Shown: positions 1 to 8,580, numbered from the stretch's first letter. The stretch is 64,000 bases of DNA from Frateuria_A sp051900535 (GCF_051900535.1 NZ_JBHZGI010000001.1:682001-746000); one strand, 5' to 3'. Numbers and translations: made by a program. The notes: generated by a model from the letters alone, not told the origin.

Positions 1-720
1 GCCGACCTGGAGCAGCAGTTGCAGGCGGCCGACGCCGCCGGCGCGCGCACCAAGCTGATCACTTCCGACGGGTCGTTCTCGATGGATGGATTCATCGCGC
101 CGCTGGACAAGATCACCGCCCTGGCCGAGAAGTACGGTGCGATGGTGCACATCGACGAATGCCATGCCACCGGTTTCCTGGGCGCCACCGGCCGTGGTTC
201 GGCCGAGGTGCACGGCGTGATGGACAGGATCGACATCTTCACCGGCACGCTGGGCAAGGCACTCGGCGGCGCGCTGGGCGGTTTCACCACCGGACCGAAG
301 GAAGTGATCGAACTGCTGCGCCAGCGCTCGCGGCCCTATTTGTTCTCCAACTCGCTGCCACCGCACGTGGTCGCCGCCGCGATCAAGGTGTTCGACATGC
401 TGGTTTCGGCCGGCGAGCTGCGCACGCGCGTGCAGGAGAACACGGCCTACTTCCGCAAGGCGATGACCGATGCTGGCTTCGACATCAAGCCGGGCGTGCA
501 TCCGATCGTTCCGGTCATGATCTACGACGCGCCCAAGGCGCAGGCGATGGCCGCGGCGCTGCTGGAGGAAGGCATCTACGTCACCGGCTTCTTCTACCCG
601 GTGGTGCCGCAAGGCCAGGCCCGCATCCGCACGCAGATGAGCGCGGCGCACACACGCGAGCACCTGGACCGGGCGATCGCGGCATTCACCAAGATCGGCA
701 AGCAGCTGGGCGTGATCTGA
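1..720 (+). CDS. kbl: Glycine C-acetyltransferase (2-amino-3-ketobutyrate CoA ligase), C-terminal part
   Basis: Partial gene: the frame is open from the first base and ends at the TGA at 718-720, giving 239 of the roughly 400 residues usual for the family. The enzyme is a cytosolic PLP-dependent alpha-oxoamine synthase that cleaves 2-amino-3-ketobutyrate with CoA to glycine and acetyl-CoA, the second step of threonine degradation after Tdh. Visible motifs are the PLP-contacting segment HIDECHATGF and the Schiff-base lysine segment FTGTLGKALGGALGG, followed by the small C-terminal domain that ends IGKQLGVI. The missing N-terminus and any tdh partner lie outside the window. The closest alternatives (BioF, HemA) are less likely because the DECHATGFLG and GTLGKALGG segments follow the Kbl pattern. 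Confidence 0.93.
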   Translation, partial: ADLEQQLQAADAAGARTKLITSDGSFSMDGFIAPLDKITALAEKYGAMVHIDECHATGFLGATGRGSAEVHGVMDRIDIFTGTLGKALGGALGGFTTGPKEVIELLRQRSRPYLFSNSLPPHVVAAAIKVFDMLVSAGELRTRVQENTAYFRKAMTDAGFDIKPGVHPIVPVMIYDAPKAQAMAAALLEEGIYVTGFFYPVVPQGQARIRTQMSAAHTREHLDRAIAAFTKIGKQLGVI

Positions 721-731
721 GCTTGTGACTC

Positions 732-749
732 CCTCCCTCCTTTGGGAGG
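732..749. repeat. Short inverted repeat between convergent genes
   Basis: CCTCCC (732-737) can pair with GGGAGG (744-749) across a 6-base loop. It lies in the 59-bp gap between the kbl stop and the stop of the convergent pseudouridine synthase gene. It may help end transcription in either direction, but there is no U-tract and the stem is short. Confidence 0.3.
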
Positions 750-779
750 GGTAGCCCTCTCCTTGAAATGGGAGACGGC

Positions 780-1538
780 TCAAGCGAGCCGCAGCGCCCG
801 GACTTCCTCGGCTGAAAGATGGCGCCACTGGCCCTTGGGCAGCTCGCCCAGAGCAAGGTTGCCGATCGCCACGCGCACCAACCGCAGCACGCCGATGCCG
901 TGGGCCGCCAGCAGGCGCCGGATGTGCCGGTTGCGCCCCTCGTCCAGCACGACATGAAGCCATGCGTTCTTCTCGCCCGTGCGCAGCAGGTCGACCCGCC
1001 GAGCGACAAGCCGCTCGCCCTGGTCGATCACGCCCTCACCCAAGCGAGTCAGCAGCGCCGCGTCGGGCACGCAGTCGACCTGCACGTGATAGGTCTTCTC
1101 GCGGTGCGTGGCCGGATCGGTAATGCCGGCCGCCCACACCGTGTCGTTGCTCAGCAAAAGCAGGCCTTCGCTGGCCTTGTCCAGCCGTCCGACCGGTCCG
1201 AGCCAGGGCAGTCCCGCCGCAGCCAGCGCGTCGTAGACAGTAGTTCGCCCACGCTCGTCCGCCGCACTGACGACCAACCCGCGCGGCTTGTTGAACATCA
1301 CGTAGACCGGCGCCGCCTCGCCGATCGGCTGGCCATCGACGGTAATGCCGCCCTGCCCCGGCGCGGTCGGGTATTCCGGATCGCGCACCACGCGACCACC
1401 CATCGCCACCCTTCCCGCGCGCACCCACTGCTCGGCTTGGCTGCGCGAACACACGCCACGCTTGGACAAGACCCGCGCCAACCCGTAGCGGGGACCGGTA
1501 GAGACCGATGTAGTCGAGGGGCGGCGCGTAGTTGGCAT
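780..1538 (-). CDS. rRNA pseudouridine synthase, RsuA/RluB/RluE family
   Basis: A 252-residue enzyme that isomerises a uridine in rRNA to pseudouridine. An N-terminal S4 RNA-binding domain (about residues 15-60, ARVLSKRGVCSRSQAEQWV) precedes the catalytic domain, whose signature GRLDKASEGLLLLSND carries the catalytic aspartate; RNRHIRRLLAAHG is the conserved C-terminal motif of the RsuA subfamily. The frame stays open upstream to 1646, but that extension would overlap the divergent desaturase start and is low in family character, so I chose the ATG at 1538, about 15 residues before the S4 domain. The ribosome-binding site there is weak. Which uridine is modified cannot be read from sequence. 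The desaturase operon is divergent and 106 bp away. Confidence 0.88.
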   Translation of the reverse strand: MPTTRRPSTTSVSTGPRYGLARVLSKRGVCSRSQAEQWVRAGRVAMGGRVVRDPEYPTAPGQGGITVDGQPIGEAAPVYVMFNKPRGLVVSAADERGRTTVYDALAAAGLPWLGPVGRLDKASEGLLLLSNDTVWAAGITDPATHREKTYHVQVDCVPDAALLTRLGEGVIDQGERLVARRVDLLRTGEKNAWLHVVLDEGRNRHIRRLLAAHGIGVLRLVRVAIGNLALGELPKGQWRHLSAEEVRALRLA

Positions 1539-1644
1539 CGGCGAAGCGTATCGACCGCGCAGGAACCGCGGCAAGCCTGGTGGTGCATCTGCCCGTGCGG
1601 TTCGTCCGTATTCACATGGGCAAGACGCATCGACAGGGCCACCC

Positions 1645-2589
1645 ATGAACGAAACCGCTCAAGCTGCCGTACCCGGATTTACCCGACGCCTGGCTACCGG
1701 CGTGCTTCGCTGGTTCGACACCAGTGCCGTCGAGACCTCCGGCGACGACCGCATCGACTGGGCTCGCGTGCTGCCGTTCATCGGCATGCACGTGGCTTGC
1801 ATCGGCGTGCTCTGGGTGGGCTTCTCGTGGTTCGCGTTCTGGGTGGCGGTGGGCCTCTACGCGCTCAGGATGTTCGCGGTCACTGCGTTCTACCACCGCT
1901 ATTTCTCGCACCATGCCTTCCGTGCCCCGCGTCTGGTGCAGTTCGTGTTTGCGGTGATCGGCGCCAGCGCCGTCCAGCGCGGGCCGCTGTGGTGGGCCGC
2001 GCACCACCGCAACCATCATCGCCACGCCGATACCCCGGCGGACGTGCACTCACCGGTGCAGCACGGTTTCTTCCGCAGCCACGTCGGTTGGTTCCTGAGC
2101 CGCAACGGCTTCCGCACCGACTGGAAAGTGATCCCGGACCTGGCGCGCTTCCCCGAACTGCGGTTGCTCGACCGCTTCGACCTGCTGGTACCGGTAGCGT
2201 TGGCGGTGGGCCTGTTCCTGCTCGGGGACCGGCTGCGCACGACGCGCCCGGAGCTGGGAACTGACGGCCCGCAGTTGCTGGTGTGGGGCTTCTTCGTGTC
2301 GACCATCGTGCTTTTCCACGTCACCGTGACGATCAACTCGCTGGCGCACCGCTTCGGCAGCCGGCGTTTCGTCACGCGCGACAACAGCCGCAACAACTGG
2401 CTGCTGGCACTGCTTACCTTTGGCGAAGGTTGGCACAACAACCATCACTTCTTTCCCGGCTCCGCGCGGCAGGGCTTCCGCTGGTGGGAGGTGGACCTGA
2501 CCTTCTACCTGCTGCGGTTGCTTGCCCTCGTCGGGTTGGTGAGCCAACTGAAGGCGGTCCCGGCCGGCCTCAAGCGCCGCGGGGACTGA
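1645..2589 (+). CDS. Membrane fatty acid desaturase (acyl-CoA delta-9 type)
   Basis: A 314-residue integral membrane di-iron desaturase that probably puts a cis double bond into acyl chains using O2. The histidine boxes are present: HRYFSHH near residue 88, HHRNHH near 118 and HNNHH near 270; hydrophobic spans lie between them (about residues 45-85 and 185-240). It is the first gene of a seven-gene operon and ends 2 bp before the FAD oxidoreductase. Unsaturated chains are the substrate for the two methyltransferases downstream, so this enzyme could feed them. Family assignment is from the His boxes and topology; double-bond position is inferred only from the acyl-CoA desaturase type. Confidence 0.9.
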   Translation: MNETAQAAVPGFTRRLATGVLRWFDTSAVETSGDDRIDWARVLPFIGMHVACIGVLWVGFSWFAFWVAVGLYALRMFAVTAFYHRYFSHHAFRAPRLVQFVFAVIGASAVQRGPLWWAAHHRNHHRHADTPADVHSPVQHGFFRSHVGWFLSRNGFRTDWKVIPDLARFPELRLLDRFDLLVPVALAVGLFLLGDRLRTTRPELGTDGPQLLVWGFFVSTIVLFHVTVTINSLAHRFGSRRFVTRDNSRNNWLLALLTFGEGWHNNHHFFPGSARQGFRWWEVDLTFYLLRLLALVGLVSQLKAVPAGLKRRGD

Positions 2590-2591
2590 CC

Positions 2592-3836
2592 ATGCGTATC
2601 GCGGTCATCGGGTCAGGCATCGCCGGGATGGCCAGCGCATGGCTGCTCTCGCGCCAGCACGAGGTCACGCTTTACGAGGCCAACGCCTATATCGGCGGCC
2701 ACACGCACACGCATGACGTACCGCTGGGCGGGCGCCGCTACGCGGTGGATACGGGTTTCATCGTCTTCAACCGGCAGCACTACCCGTTGCTCAGCCGCCT
2801 GCTCGAGGAGCTGGACGTGCTCACGCAACCGACCGCGATGAGCTTCGCCGTGCGCAACGAGCGCAGCGGTCTTGAATACGGCGCCGCCTCGTTGCGCAGC
2901 CTTTTCTGTCAGCGTCGCAACCTGGTCTCGCCCCGCTTCCTCGCCATGGTGCGCGACATCTTCCGCTTTTACCGCGAGGCACCTGCCTTGCTCGACCAGG
3001 CAGGCGAAGGCCCGACGCTCGGCGACTACCTGGCCGGGCAAGGCTATGGCGCGATGTTCCGCAACGACCACCTGGTGCCGATGGCCTCGGCGTTGTGGTC
3101 CTCGCCCTCGCGGCAGATCCTCGCCTTCCCCGCCAAGTACCTGGTCGCCTTCATGGCCAACCACCACATGCTGCAAGTGGAAGGCCGGCCGCAATGGCGG
3201 GTGGTCAGTGGCGGCTCCCGCCGCTACGTCGACGCGCTGCGCATGCGCTGGCGGGTGCGCGAGCGGATCGCCTGCCCGGTGCTGGCCGTGCACCGGCCGG
3301 CGGTCGGCGGCGTAGAGGTGCAGAGCGTGGCCGGATCCGAACGCTTCGACCAGGCCGTGCTGGCCTGCCACAGCGACCAGGCACTGGCTTTGCTGGCCCA
3401 GCCGAGCGCGGCCGAACGCGAGGTGCTCGGTGCAATCACCTACCGGTCCAACGATACGGTACTGCACACCGACACGCGCCTGCTGCCGCGCCGGCGCAGC
3501 GCATGGTCGGCCTGGAACGCGCTGGTGCCAGGCGGCAGGGACGATGCCTGCACGGTCACCTACTGCATGAACCTGCTGCAGTCGCTCCAGGCACCGGAAA
3601 CCTTCTGCGTGTCGCTCAACTGCACCGACCGGATCGACCCGGCGAAGATCCTGCGCCGGCTCACTTACGCGCACCCGGAGTACACCCATGCCTCGGTCGC
3701 CGCCCAGCGGCGCAAAGCCGAGATCCAGGGTGTCGACCGGCTCTGGTACGCGGGCGCGTACTGGGGTTGGGGCTTCCACGAAGACGGCATGCGCAGCGCG
3801 GTCGCCGTGGCCGAAGCGCTTGGAGTGCACTGGTGA
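2592..3836 (+). CDS. NAD(P)/FAD-dependent amine-oxidase-type oxidoreductase of the lipid cluster
   Basis: A 414-residue flavoprotein. The N-terminus is a clear Rossmann FAD-binding fold, MRIAVIGSGIAGMASAWLLS, with the acidic end of strand 2 in VTLYEANAYIGGHTHT; the C-terminal FAD motif is LWYAGAYWGWGFHEDGMRSA. This is the branch of the flavin amine oxidoreductase superfamily regularly found beside DUF1365 and CFA-type methylases in proteobacteria. Oxidation or desaturation of a modified acyl chain is the natural guess: related clusters in alphaproteobacteria include a flavoprotein acting on methylated acyl chains during furan fatty acid synthesis. The start 2 bp after the desaturase stop and the ATGA-type junction with DUF1365 (overlap at 3836) indicate one transcript. 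The true substrate is not established. Confidence 0.88.
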   Translation: MRIAVIGSGIAGMASAWLLSRQHEVTLYEANAYIGGHTHTHDVPLGGRRYAVDTGFIVFNRQHYPLLSRLLEELDVLTQPTAMSFAVRNERSGLEYGAASLRSLFCQRRNLVSPRFLAMVRDIFRFYREAPALLDQAGEGPTLGDYLAGQGYGAMFRNDHLVPMASALWSSPSRQILAFPAKYLVAFMANHHMLQVEGRPQWRVVSGGSRRYVDALRMRWRVRERIACPVLAVHRPAVGGVEVQSVAGSERFDQAVLACHSDQALALLAQPSAAEREVLGAITYRSNDTVLHTDTRLLPRRRSAWSAWNALVPGGRDDACTVTYCMNLLQSLQAPETFCVSLNCTDRIDPAKILRRLTYAHPEYTHASVAAQRRKAEIQGVDRLWYAGAYWGWGFHEDGMRSAVAVAEALGVHW

Positions 3837-4606
3837 TGGACGCACCGCTCGCCAGCGCGGTCTACGAAGGATGGGTGCGCCACCGCCGCTTCGCGCCGCG
3901 GCCGCACGCGTTCCGTTACCGCATCGCAATGCTCTACCTGGATTTGACCGAATTGCCCCGGTTGTTCGAGGGTCGTTGGTTGTGGTCGTACGGTCGCGCC
4001 AACGTGGCCCAGTTCCGCCGCAGCGATTACCTCGGACCCACCGATCTTTCGCTCGACGAGGCGGTTCGGCGCCGCGTGGCAGAGCACACCGGACATCGTC
4101 CCGAGGGACCGATCCGCCTGCTCACCCACCTGTGCTACGCCGGACACTGCTTCAACCCGGTCAGCTTCTACTACTGCTACGGCGCGGACGGTCGCACGCT
4201 CGAAGCCATCCTCGCCGAAATCACAAACACGCCCTGGAAGGAGCGCCATGCCTACGTGCTTCCGCTGGACGAGGGCGAACATCATGGCACCGTGCACGCC
4301 TGGCGTTTCGACAAGATCTTCCACGTATCGCCGTTCATGCCGATGGAGCGCGCCTACGACTGGCGTTTCTCCGAGCCGGATCAAGCTTTGCGCGTGCACA
4401 TGAACGTGCTGCACAGCGGCGCTCGCGACTTCGACGCCACGCTCGTGCTTCAGCGCCGCCCCTTCGACGGCACGCAGCTGGCCCGCGTGCTGTGGCGCTT
4501 CCCGCTGATGACCCTGAAGGTCGTCGCCGCCATCCACTGGGAGGCGCTCAGGCTCTGGCTCAAGCGCAATCCGGTTTACGACCATCCACGCCACCACGGG
4601 ACCTGA
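3836..4606 (+). CDS. DUF1365 domain protein
   Basis: A 256-residue protein of the DUF1365 family, recognised by MLYLDLTELPRLFEGRWLWS near the start, the central HLCYAGHCFNPVSFYYCY segment and the WKERHAYVLP and KIFHVSPFMPM motifs. No biochemical function is established for the family; it is nearly always encoded next to the FAD oxidoreductase and CFA-type methyltransferase seen here, so a step in acyl-chain modification or membrane-lipid presentation is inferred. No signal peptide or strong transmembrane helix is visible. The ATG overlaps the previous stop by 1 base, and the next gene follows after one base, which implies translational coupling. The GTG at 3833 is an alternative start one codon upstream. 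Confidence 0.88.
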   Translation: MDAPLASAVYEGWVRHRRFAPRPHAFRYRIAMLYLDLTELPRLFEGRWLWSYGRANVAQFRRSDYLGPTDLSLDEAVRRRVAEHTGHRPEGPIRLLTHLCYAGHCFNPVSFYYCYGADGRTLEAILAEITNTPWKERHAYVLPLDEGEHHGTVHAWRFDKIFHVSPFMPMERAYDWRFSEPDQALRVHMNVLHSGARDFDATLVLQRRPFDGTQLARVLWRFPLMTLKVVAAIHWEALRLWLKRNPVYDHPRHHGT

Positions 4607-4607
4607 C

Positions 4608-5966
4608 ATGGATCTGGAACTGCGTCCATCCGACGAGCGCGCTGCCGCCGGCACCATCGACCCGGCGCTCCGCTCTGCCGACCTGCCGACCGAGGCAACG
4701 GAAGCGGAGCGGGTGCCGACCGGGACTTACGGCGCACTCGACCGCGTCTTGCGCTCCCGCCTGCTCGCGCAGATGGCGCGACTGCGCGGCTGCCAGCTCG
4801 TGCTCGCCGATGCGCTCGGCCGCGTCGAACTGGGCTCCCCGGTCGAAGGCAAATCGCCGCTGCGGGTGCAACTGCACGTCGACGATCCGCGCTTCTATCG
4901 CCTGGTCGCGGCCAACGGCAGCGTCGGCGCGGGCGAGGCCTACATCGAGGGCCTGTGGCGATGCGACGATCCGGTGGCGCTGGTCCGCATCATGGTGCGC
5001 AACCGCGATCTGCTCGACGGCATGGAGCGCGGGCTGGCGCGGCTTGGCGGGTTGGCGCTGAAGGCGTGGCACGCGCTCAACCGCAACACGAAGAACGGCA
5101 GCCGGCGCAACATCGCCGCGCACTACGACCTGGGCAACAAGCTGTTCGGCCTGTTCCTCTCCGAGGATCTCATGTACTCCTCGGCAATCTTCGCCCGGCC
5201 GGACGAATCGCTCGAATCGGCATCGCGCCGCAAGCTGGAGCGCATCTGCCAGAAGCTCGCGCTCGGCCCCGACGACCACCTGCTGGAGATCGGCACCGGG
5301 TGGGGCGGCCTCGCGGTCCATGCGGCCGCGCAACATGGCTGCCGCGTCACCACCACGACCATCTCGCAGGAGCAGTTCGACCTGGCGCGCCAGCGCGTAC
5401 ACGCCGCCGGGCTCGATGACCGGGTCACCGTGCTGCTCAAGGACTACCGGGACCTCACCGGCAAGTACGACAAGCTCGTCTCGATCGAGATGATCGAGGC
5501 GATCGGCGCGGCGTACATGCCGGCCTACTTCGCCGCCATCACGCGTCTGCTGGAAGACGACGGCCTGGCGCTCATCCAGGCAATCACCATCGAGGACCAC
5601 CGCTACGAGCAGGCGCTGAAGTCGGTCGATTACATCAAGCGCTACGTCTTCCCGGGCAGTTTCATCCCGGCGGTGAGCGCGATGCTGGAGGCCGCGCGCC
5701 GCTCGAGCGACTTGCGCCTGTTCCACCTGGAGGACATCGGCCCAAGCTACGCCCTCACGCTGAAGGCGTGGCGCGAACGCTTCATGGCTCGCCGCGCCGA
5801 CGTGCTGGCGGCCGGCTACGACGCGCGTTTCATCCGCATGTGGGAGTTCTACCTCGCCTATTGCGAGGGCGGTTTCCGCGAGCGTTCCATCGGCGATGTG
5901 CAGATGCTGCTGACCCGACCCGGTTGCCGGCGCGACTCCTACCTGCCGGACCTGGGCCTGCGATGA
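4608..5966 (+). CDS. Cyclopropane-fatty-acyl-phospholipid synthase family methyltransferase (first copy)
   Basis: A 452-residue SAM-dependent enzyme acting on unsaturated acyl chains of membrane phospholipids. An N-terminal lipid-binding domain (about 1-150) precedes the Rossmann methyltransferase fold with SAM motif LEIGTGWGGLAVHAA. Family residues can be seen: the YDLGNKLFGLFLSEDLMYSS segment, VSIEMIEAIG with the glutamate, and FYLAYCEGGFRERSIGD, whose cysteine corresponds to the conserved C-terminal cysteine of E. coli Cfa. It is longer than E. coli Cfa (382 residues). It may make a cyclopropane, or a methyl-branched chain as family members in furan-fatty-acid clusters do; sequence does not decide. 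Its stop overlaps the next gene in an ATGA junction. Confidence 0.92.
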   Translation: MDLELRPSDERAAAGTIDPALRSADLPTEATEAERVPTGTYGALDRVLRSRLLAQMARLRGCQLVLADALGRVELGSPVEGKSPLRVQLHVDDPRFYRLVAANGSVGAGEAYIEGLWRCDDPVALVRIMVRNRDLLDGMERGLARLGGLALKAWHALNRNTKNGSRRNIAAHYDLGNKLFGLFLSEDLMYSSAIFARPDESLESASRRKLERICQKLALGPDDHLLEIGTGWGGLAVHAAAQHGCRVTTTTISQEQFDLARQRVHAAGLDDRVTVLLKDYRDLTGKYDKLVSIEMIEAIGAAYMPAYFAAITRLLEDDGLALIQAITIEDHRYEQALKSVDYIKRYVFPGSFIPAVSAMLEAARRSSDLRLFHLEDIGPSYALTLKAWRERFMARRADVLAAGYDARFIRMWEFYLAYCEGGFRERSIGDVQMLLTRPGCRRDSYLPDLGLR

Positions 5967-6508
5967 ACATCTGGTTCAACGCCGTCGGTTACCAGCTTGT
6001 GTGGCTGGCCACCGTCTGGGGCGCCACGCACGACCGGGCCTGGCTGGGTCCGCTGGCGCTCCTGCCGTTCGCGGCGATCCATCTGCACCGCCGCGACGGA
6101 CGGCTGGATGCATGGCTGCTGCTTGCCGCCGCGGGCGCCGGAACGGTGCTCGATTCGCTCTACGCGGCCACCGGGACGATCGACTATGCGTCGCCGTTCC
6201 CGTCGGGATACGCCGCCCCGGCGTGGATCATCACCCTGTGGGCCGCGTTCGCCCTGACGTTGCGGCACAGCCTGCGATTCCTGCAGGGACGCTGGCTGCT
6301 GGCGATGGCATTCGGCGCCGCCGGAGCGCCACTGGCATACGTTGCAGCAGCCCGCAGCTGGCAGGCGGTCGGATTCCCGCAGGGGGTCGTGGTCGCGATC
6401 GGGGCGCTTGCCCTCGGCTGGGCGGTCGTACTTCCCCTGCTGCTGCGCCTGGCCATGGCCATCGAACATCAGGCGCACCCGCGGACGGCAACGCATGTCC
6501 ATGGCTGA
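5963..6508 (+). CDS. DUF2878 membrane protein
   Basis: A 181-residue, very hydrophobic protein with about five or six membrane spans, beginning MNIWFNAVGYQLVWLATVWGA, the typical DUF2878 N-terminus (short NFxGFQ/YQ-type helix start). Its function is unknown; genes of this family travel with CFA-type methyltransferases and the FAD oxidoreductase, so an inner-membrane accessory role in acyl-chain modification is inferred. The start codon lies inside the upstream stop (ATGA at 5963-5966) and its end overlaps the next gene by 14 bp, so it is surely part of the operon. The C-terminus is short, charged and His-containing (HQAHPRTATHVHG). Confidence 0.8.
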   Translation: MNIWFNAVGYQLVWLATVWGATHDRAWLGPLALLPFAAIHLHRRDGRLDAWLLLAAAGAGTVLDSLYAATGTIDYASPFPSGYAAPAWIITLWAAFALTLRHSLRFLQGRWLLAMAFGAAGAPLAYVAAARSWQAVGFPQGVVVAIGALALGWAVVLPLLLRLAMAIEHQAHPRTATHVHG

Positions 6509-7292
6509 ACTCTGGTATCAGCCCGCTTGGGTCTGGGCGGCAAGCGCCCTCGCGATGACGCTGGGTTGGGTGGTGCAGTGGCGAACGCGCAACGCGGGTG
6601 TCGTCGATGCGATCTGGACGGCCGGCCTGGGCGGCAGCGCGCTCTATTACGCTGCGTTGGGCGAAGGACTGCCCGACCGCCGCCTCGCCGCGGCGCTGCT
6701 CGGCAGCCTGTGGGCCGCCCGTCTGGGGCTGCATCTGGGCCTGCGCATCCTTGGTGAAGCGGAGGATGGCCGCTATCGCCATCTGCGCAGGCACTGGCAC
6801 GACAACCAGGTGAAGTTCTTCCTGTTCTTCCAGGCGCAGGCCTGGCTGGCCGCGCTGTTCTCGTTGCCGTTGCTGGCGGCGGCGGCCAATCGCGCCCCCT
6901 GGTCGGGCTGGGACAACTTGGGTATCGCCGTGTGGCTCCTCGCCATCGGCGGCGAAAGCCTCGCCGATCGCCAATTGGCGCGCTTCCGCGCCGATCCTGC
7001 CCACCACGGCCTCACCTGCCGGGAGGGCCTGTGGCGCTACTCGCGGCATCCAAACTATTTCTTCGAGTGGCTGCACTGGTTCGCCTACCTGTTGCTCGCG
7101 GTCGGCTCGACGCTCTGGTGGCTGGCGCTGCTGGGTCCCGTATTGATGCTGGTGTCGCTGTACTGGATCACCGGCATCCCCTTCACCGAAGCGCAGGCCC
7201 TGCGCAGCCGCGGTGATGACTACCGCGACTACCAGCGCCGCACCAGCCCGTTCTTTCCGTGGTTTCCCGAGGATCCCCGCCATGACCGATAG
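6495..7292 (+). CDS. DUF1295 protein, steroid 5-alpha-reductase/ICMT-like membrane enzyme
   Basis: A 265-residue polytopic membrane protein (about six or seven helices) of the DUF1295 family. The diagnostic C-terminal motif GLWRYSRHPNYFFEW, followed by a hydrophobic hairpin and GDDYRDYQRRTSPFFPW, matches the family that resembles steroid 5-alpha reductases and isoprenylcysteine methyltransferases; in that superfamily the region binds a nucleotide cofactor (NADPH or SAM). A reductase acting on a lipid tail is the best guess. Starts at 6495 (MSMAEL) or 6501 (MAEL) are both possible; both overlap DUF2878, and its stop overlaps the next start by 11 bp. Function in the pathway is inferred from context. 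Confidence 0.85.
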   Translation: MSMAELWYQPAWVWAASALAMTLGWVVQWRTRNAGVVDAIWTAGLGGSALYYAALGEGLPDRRLAAALLGSLWAARLGLHLGLRILGEAEDGRYRHLRRHWHDNQVKFFLFFQAQAWLAALFSLPLLAAAANRAPWSGWDNLGIAVWLLAIGGESLADRQLARFRADPAHHGLTCREGLWRYSRHPNYFFEWLHWFAYLLLAVGSTLWWLALLGPVLMLVSLYWITGIPFTEAQALRSRGDDYRDYQRRTSPFFPWFPEDPRHDR

Positions 7293-8364
7293 TCTCGTGC
7301 TCGACGCGCCTACCGCCGCCGTCCCCGAGCGCGGCCTGATCCAGCTCGCCGAGCGCGGGCTGGTTCCCGATGCCCTGCTGCGATGGGGCATCCGCCGCCT
7401 GTGCACCCAGCGATTGCGTGAGGAGCGCCAGGGCGGCGCGGAGGCCAGCTGGGAGCGCTTCCGCGCCCTGCTGGATGAGCTGCGCCACAGCCCGCTGGCA
7501 CTGCACACCGACGCGGCCAACGCGCAGCACTACGAATTGCCCCCGCCCTTCTTCCAGCTCTGCCTGGGCAAGCGGCTGAAGTACTCCAGTTGCTATTACC
7601 CGCTCGGCACCGAGAACCTGGACCAGGCCGAAGAAGCGATGCTCGGGCTGTACGGGCGCCGCGCGCAGCTGGCCGACGGCCAGGACATCCTGGAGCTGGG
7701 CTGCGGTTGGGGCTCGCTGACGTTGTGGATGGCCGAACGCTATCCTGCCGCGCGCATTACCGCCGTCTCTAACTCGCGCCTGCAGCGCGAGCACATCGAG
7801 GCGCGCTGCCGTGAGCGGGGGCTGACCAACGTCACGGTGGTCACCTGCGACGTCAACCGCCTGGCGCTGCAAGGGGCGGCCTTCGACCGCGTCGTGTCCG
7901 TGGAGATGTTCGAGCACGTGCGCAACTACCAGCGGCTGTTCGAGCAGATCGCGCGATGGCTGCGGCCTGACGGCAAGCTGTTCGTGCACATCTTCTGCCA
8001 TCGCGAACTGATGTATCCGTTCGAGACGGCGGGTAGCGACAACTGGATGGGTCGGCACTTCTTTACCGGTGGACTGATGCCGGCGGCCGATACCTTCCTG
8101 CATTTCCAGCAGCACCTCGCCATCGAGCACCAATGGCGTCTGCCCGGCACCCATTACCAGCGCACCGCCAACGCCTGGCTGGAACGCCAGGATGCAAACC
8201 GCGGGCAGGTGCTGCGTGTGCTTGGCGAGGTTTACGGCAAGCCCGCCGCCCCGTTGTGGCACCAGCGCTGGCGGATGTTCTGGATGGCTTGCGCAGAATT
8301 GTTCGGTTACGACGACGGAAACGAATGGCTGGTCGGCCATTACCGTTTCAGCCGGCGCGAATGA
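7282..8364 (+). CDS. CFA-family SAM-dependent methyltransferase (second copy, coclaurine N-methyltransferase-like)
   Basis: A 360-residue enzyme with a SAM-binding core ILELGCGWGSLTLWMAERYP (about residue 135) and the VVSVEMFEHVRNY segment. It differs from the first copy: the C-terminus RMFWMACAELFGYDDGNEW resembles the CFA-superfamily branch that also holds plant coclaurine N-methyltransferases, and it lacks the long N-terminal lipid-binding region. That two distinct methylases sit in one operon suggests two methylation steps or two acyl substrates. This is the last gene of the operon; the only terminator found downstream is 250 bp away and better suited to the convergent ompA gene. Confidence 0.87.
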   Translation: MTDSLVLDAPTAAVPERGLIQLAERGLVPDALLRWGIRRLCTQRLREERQGGAEASWERFRALLDELRHSPLALHTDAANAQHYELPPPFFQLCLGKRLKYSSCYYPLGTENLDQAEEAMLGLYGRRAQLADGQDILELGCGWGSLTLWMAERYPAARITAVSNSRLQREHIEARCRERGLTNVTVVTCDVNRLALQGAAFDRVVSVEMFEHVRNYQRLFEQIARWLRPDGKLFVHIFCHRELMYPFETAGSDNWMGRHFFTGGLMPAADTFLHFQQHLAIEHQWRLPGTHYQRTANAWLERQDANRGQVLRVLGEVYGKPAAPLWHQRWRMFWMACAELFGYDDGNEWLVGHYRFSRRE

Positions 8365-8504
8365 TGCGCCCATAGGGCGGGCTTGGGCATACCTTCCGGC
8401 TTCCTTGTTGCTGCAGCCGCAATGCGAGCCGACACCTGCCCGGCCTGGACTCGCATCTTCCAAGGGCACCGTTGGGCGCTTCCATGTGCTTGCAGGTGGC
8501 ATGC

Positions 8505-8532
8505 GGTCGCGCCCAAGTGCGCTCCTGCAGGT
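8505..8532. repeat. Dispersed palindrome family A, single arm
   Basis: GGTCGCGCCCAAGTGCGCTC followed by CTGCAGG matches the right arm of the family found at 14944, 25406, 36015 and elsewhere. The matching left arm is degenerate here. Confidence 0.6.
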
Positions 8533-8550
8533 GAGTGGTTGCGGCGCGCG

Positions 8551-8580
8551 GATGCGTGGATGCGTGGATGCGTGGAGATG
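8551..8580. repeat. Tandem 8-bp repeat, about 3.5 copies
   Basis: GATGCGTG repeats three times head to tail (8551-8558, 8559-8566, 8567-8574), followed by a partial copy GAGATG. Such a tract could vary in copy number by slippage. It lies outside any credible gene, 250 bp downstream of the lipid operon and next to the ompA terminator. Confidence 0.75.

Noticed and set aside
1562..1590. A GGAACC-like element before the desaturase that could suggest an ECF sigma promoter for the lipid operon
   Set aside because: In related clusters an ECF sigma factor controls the operon, but no matching -10 element is seen at the right distance and no sigma or anti-sigma gene is in the window.
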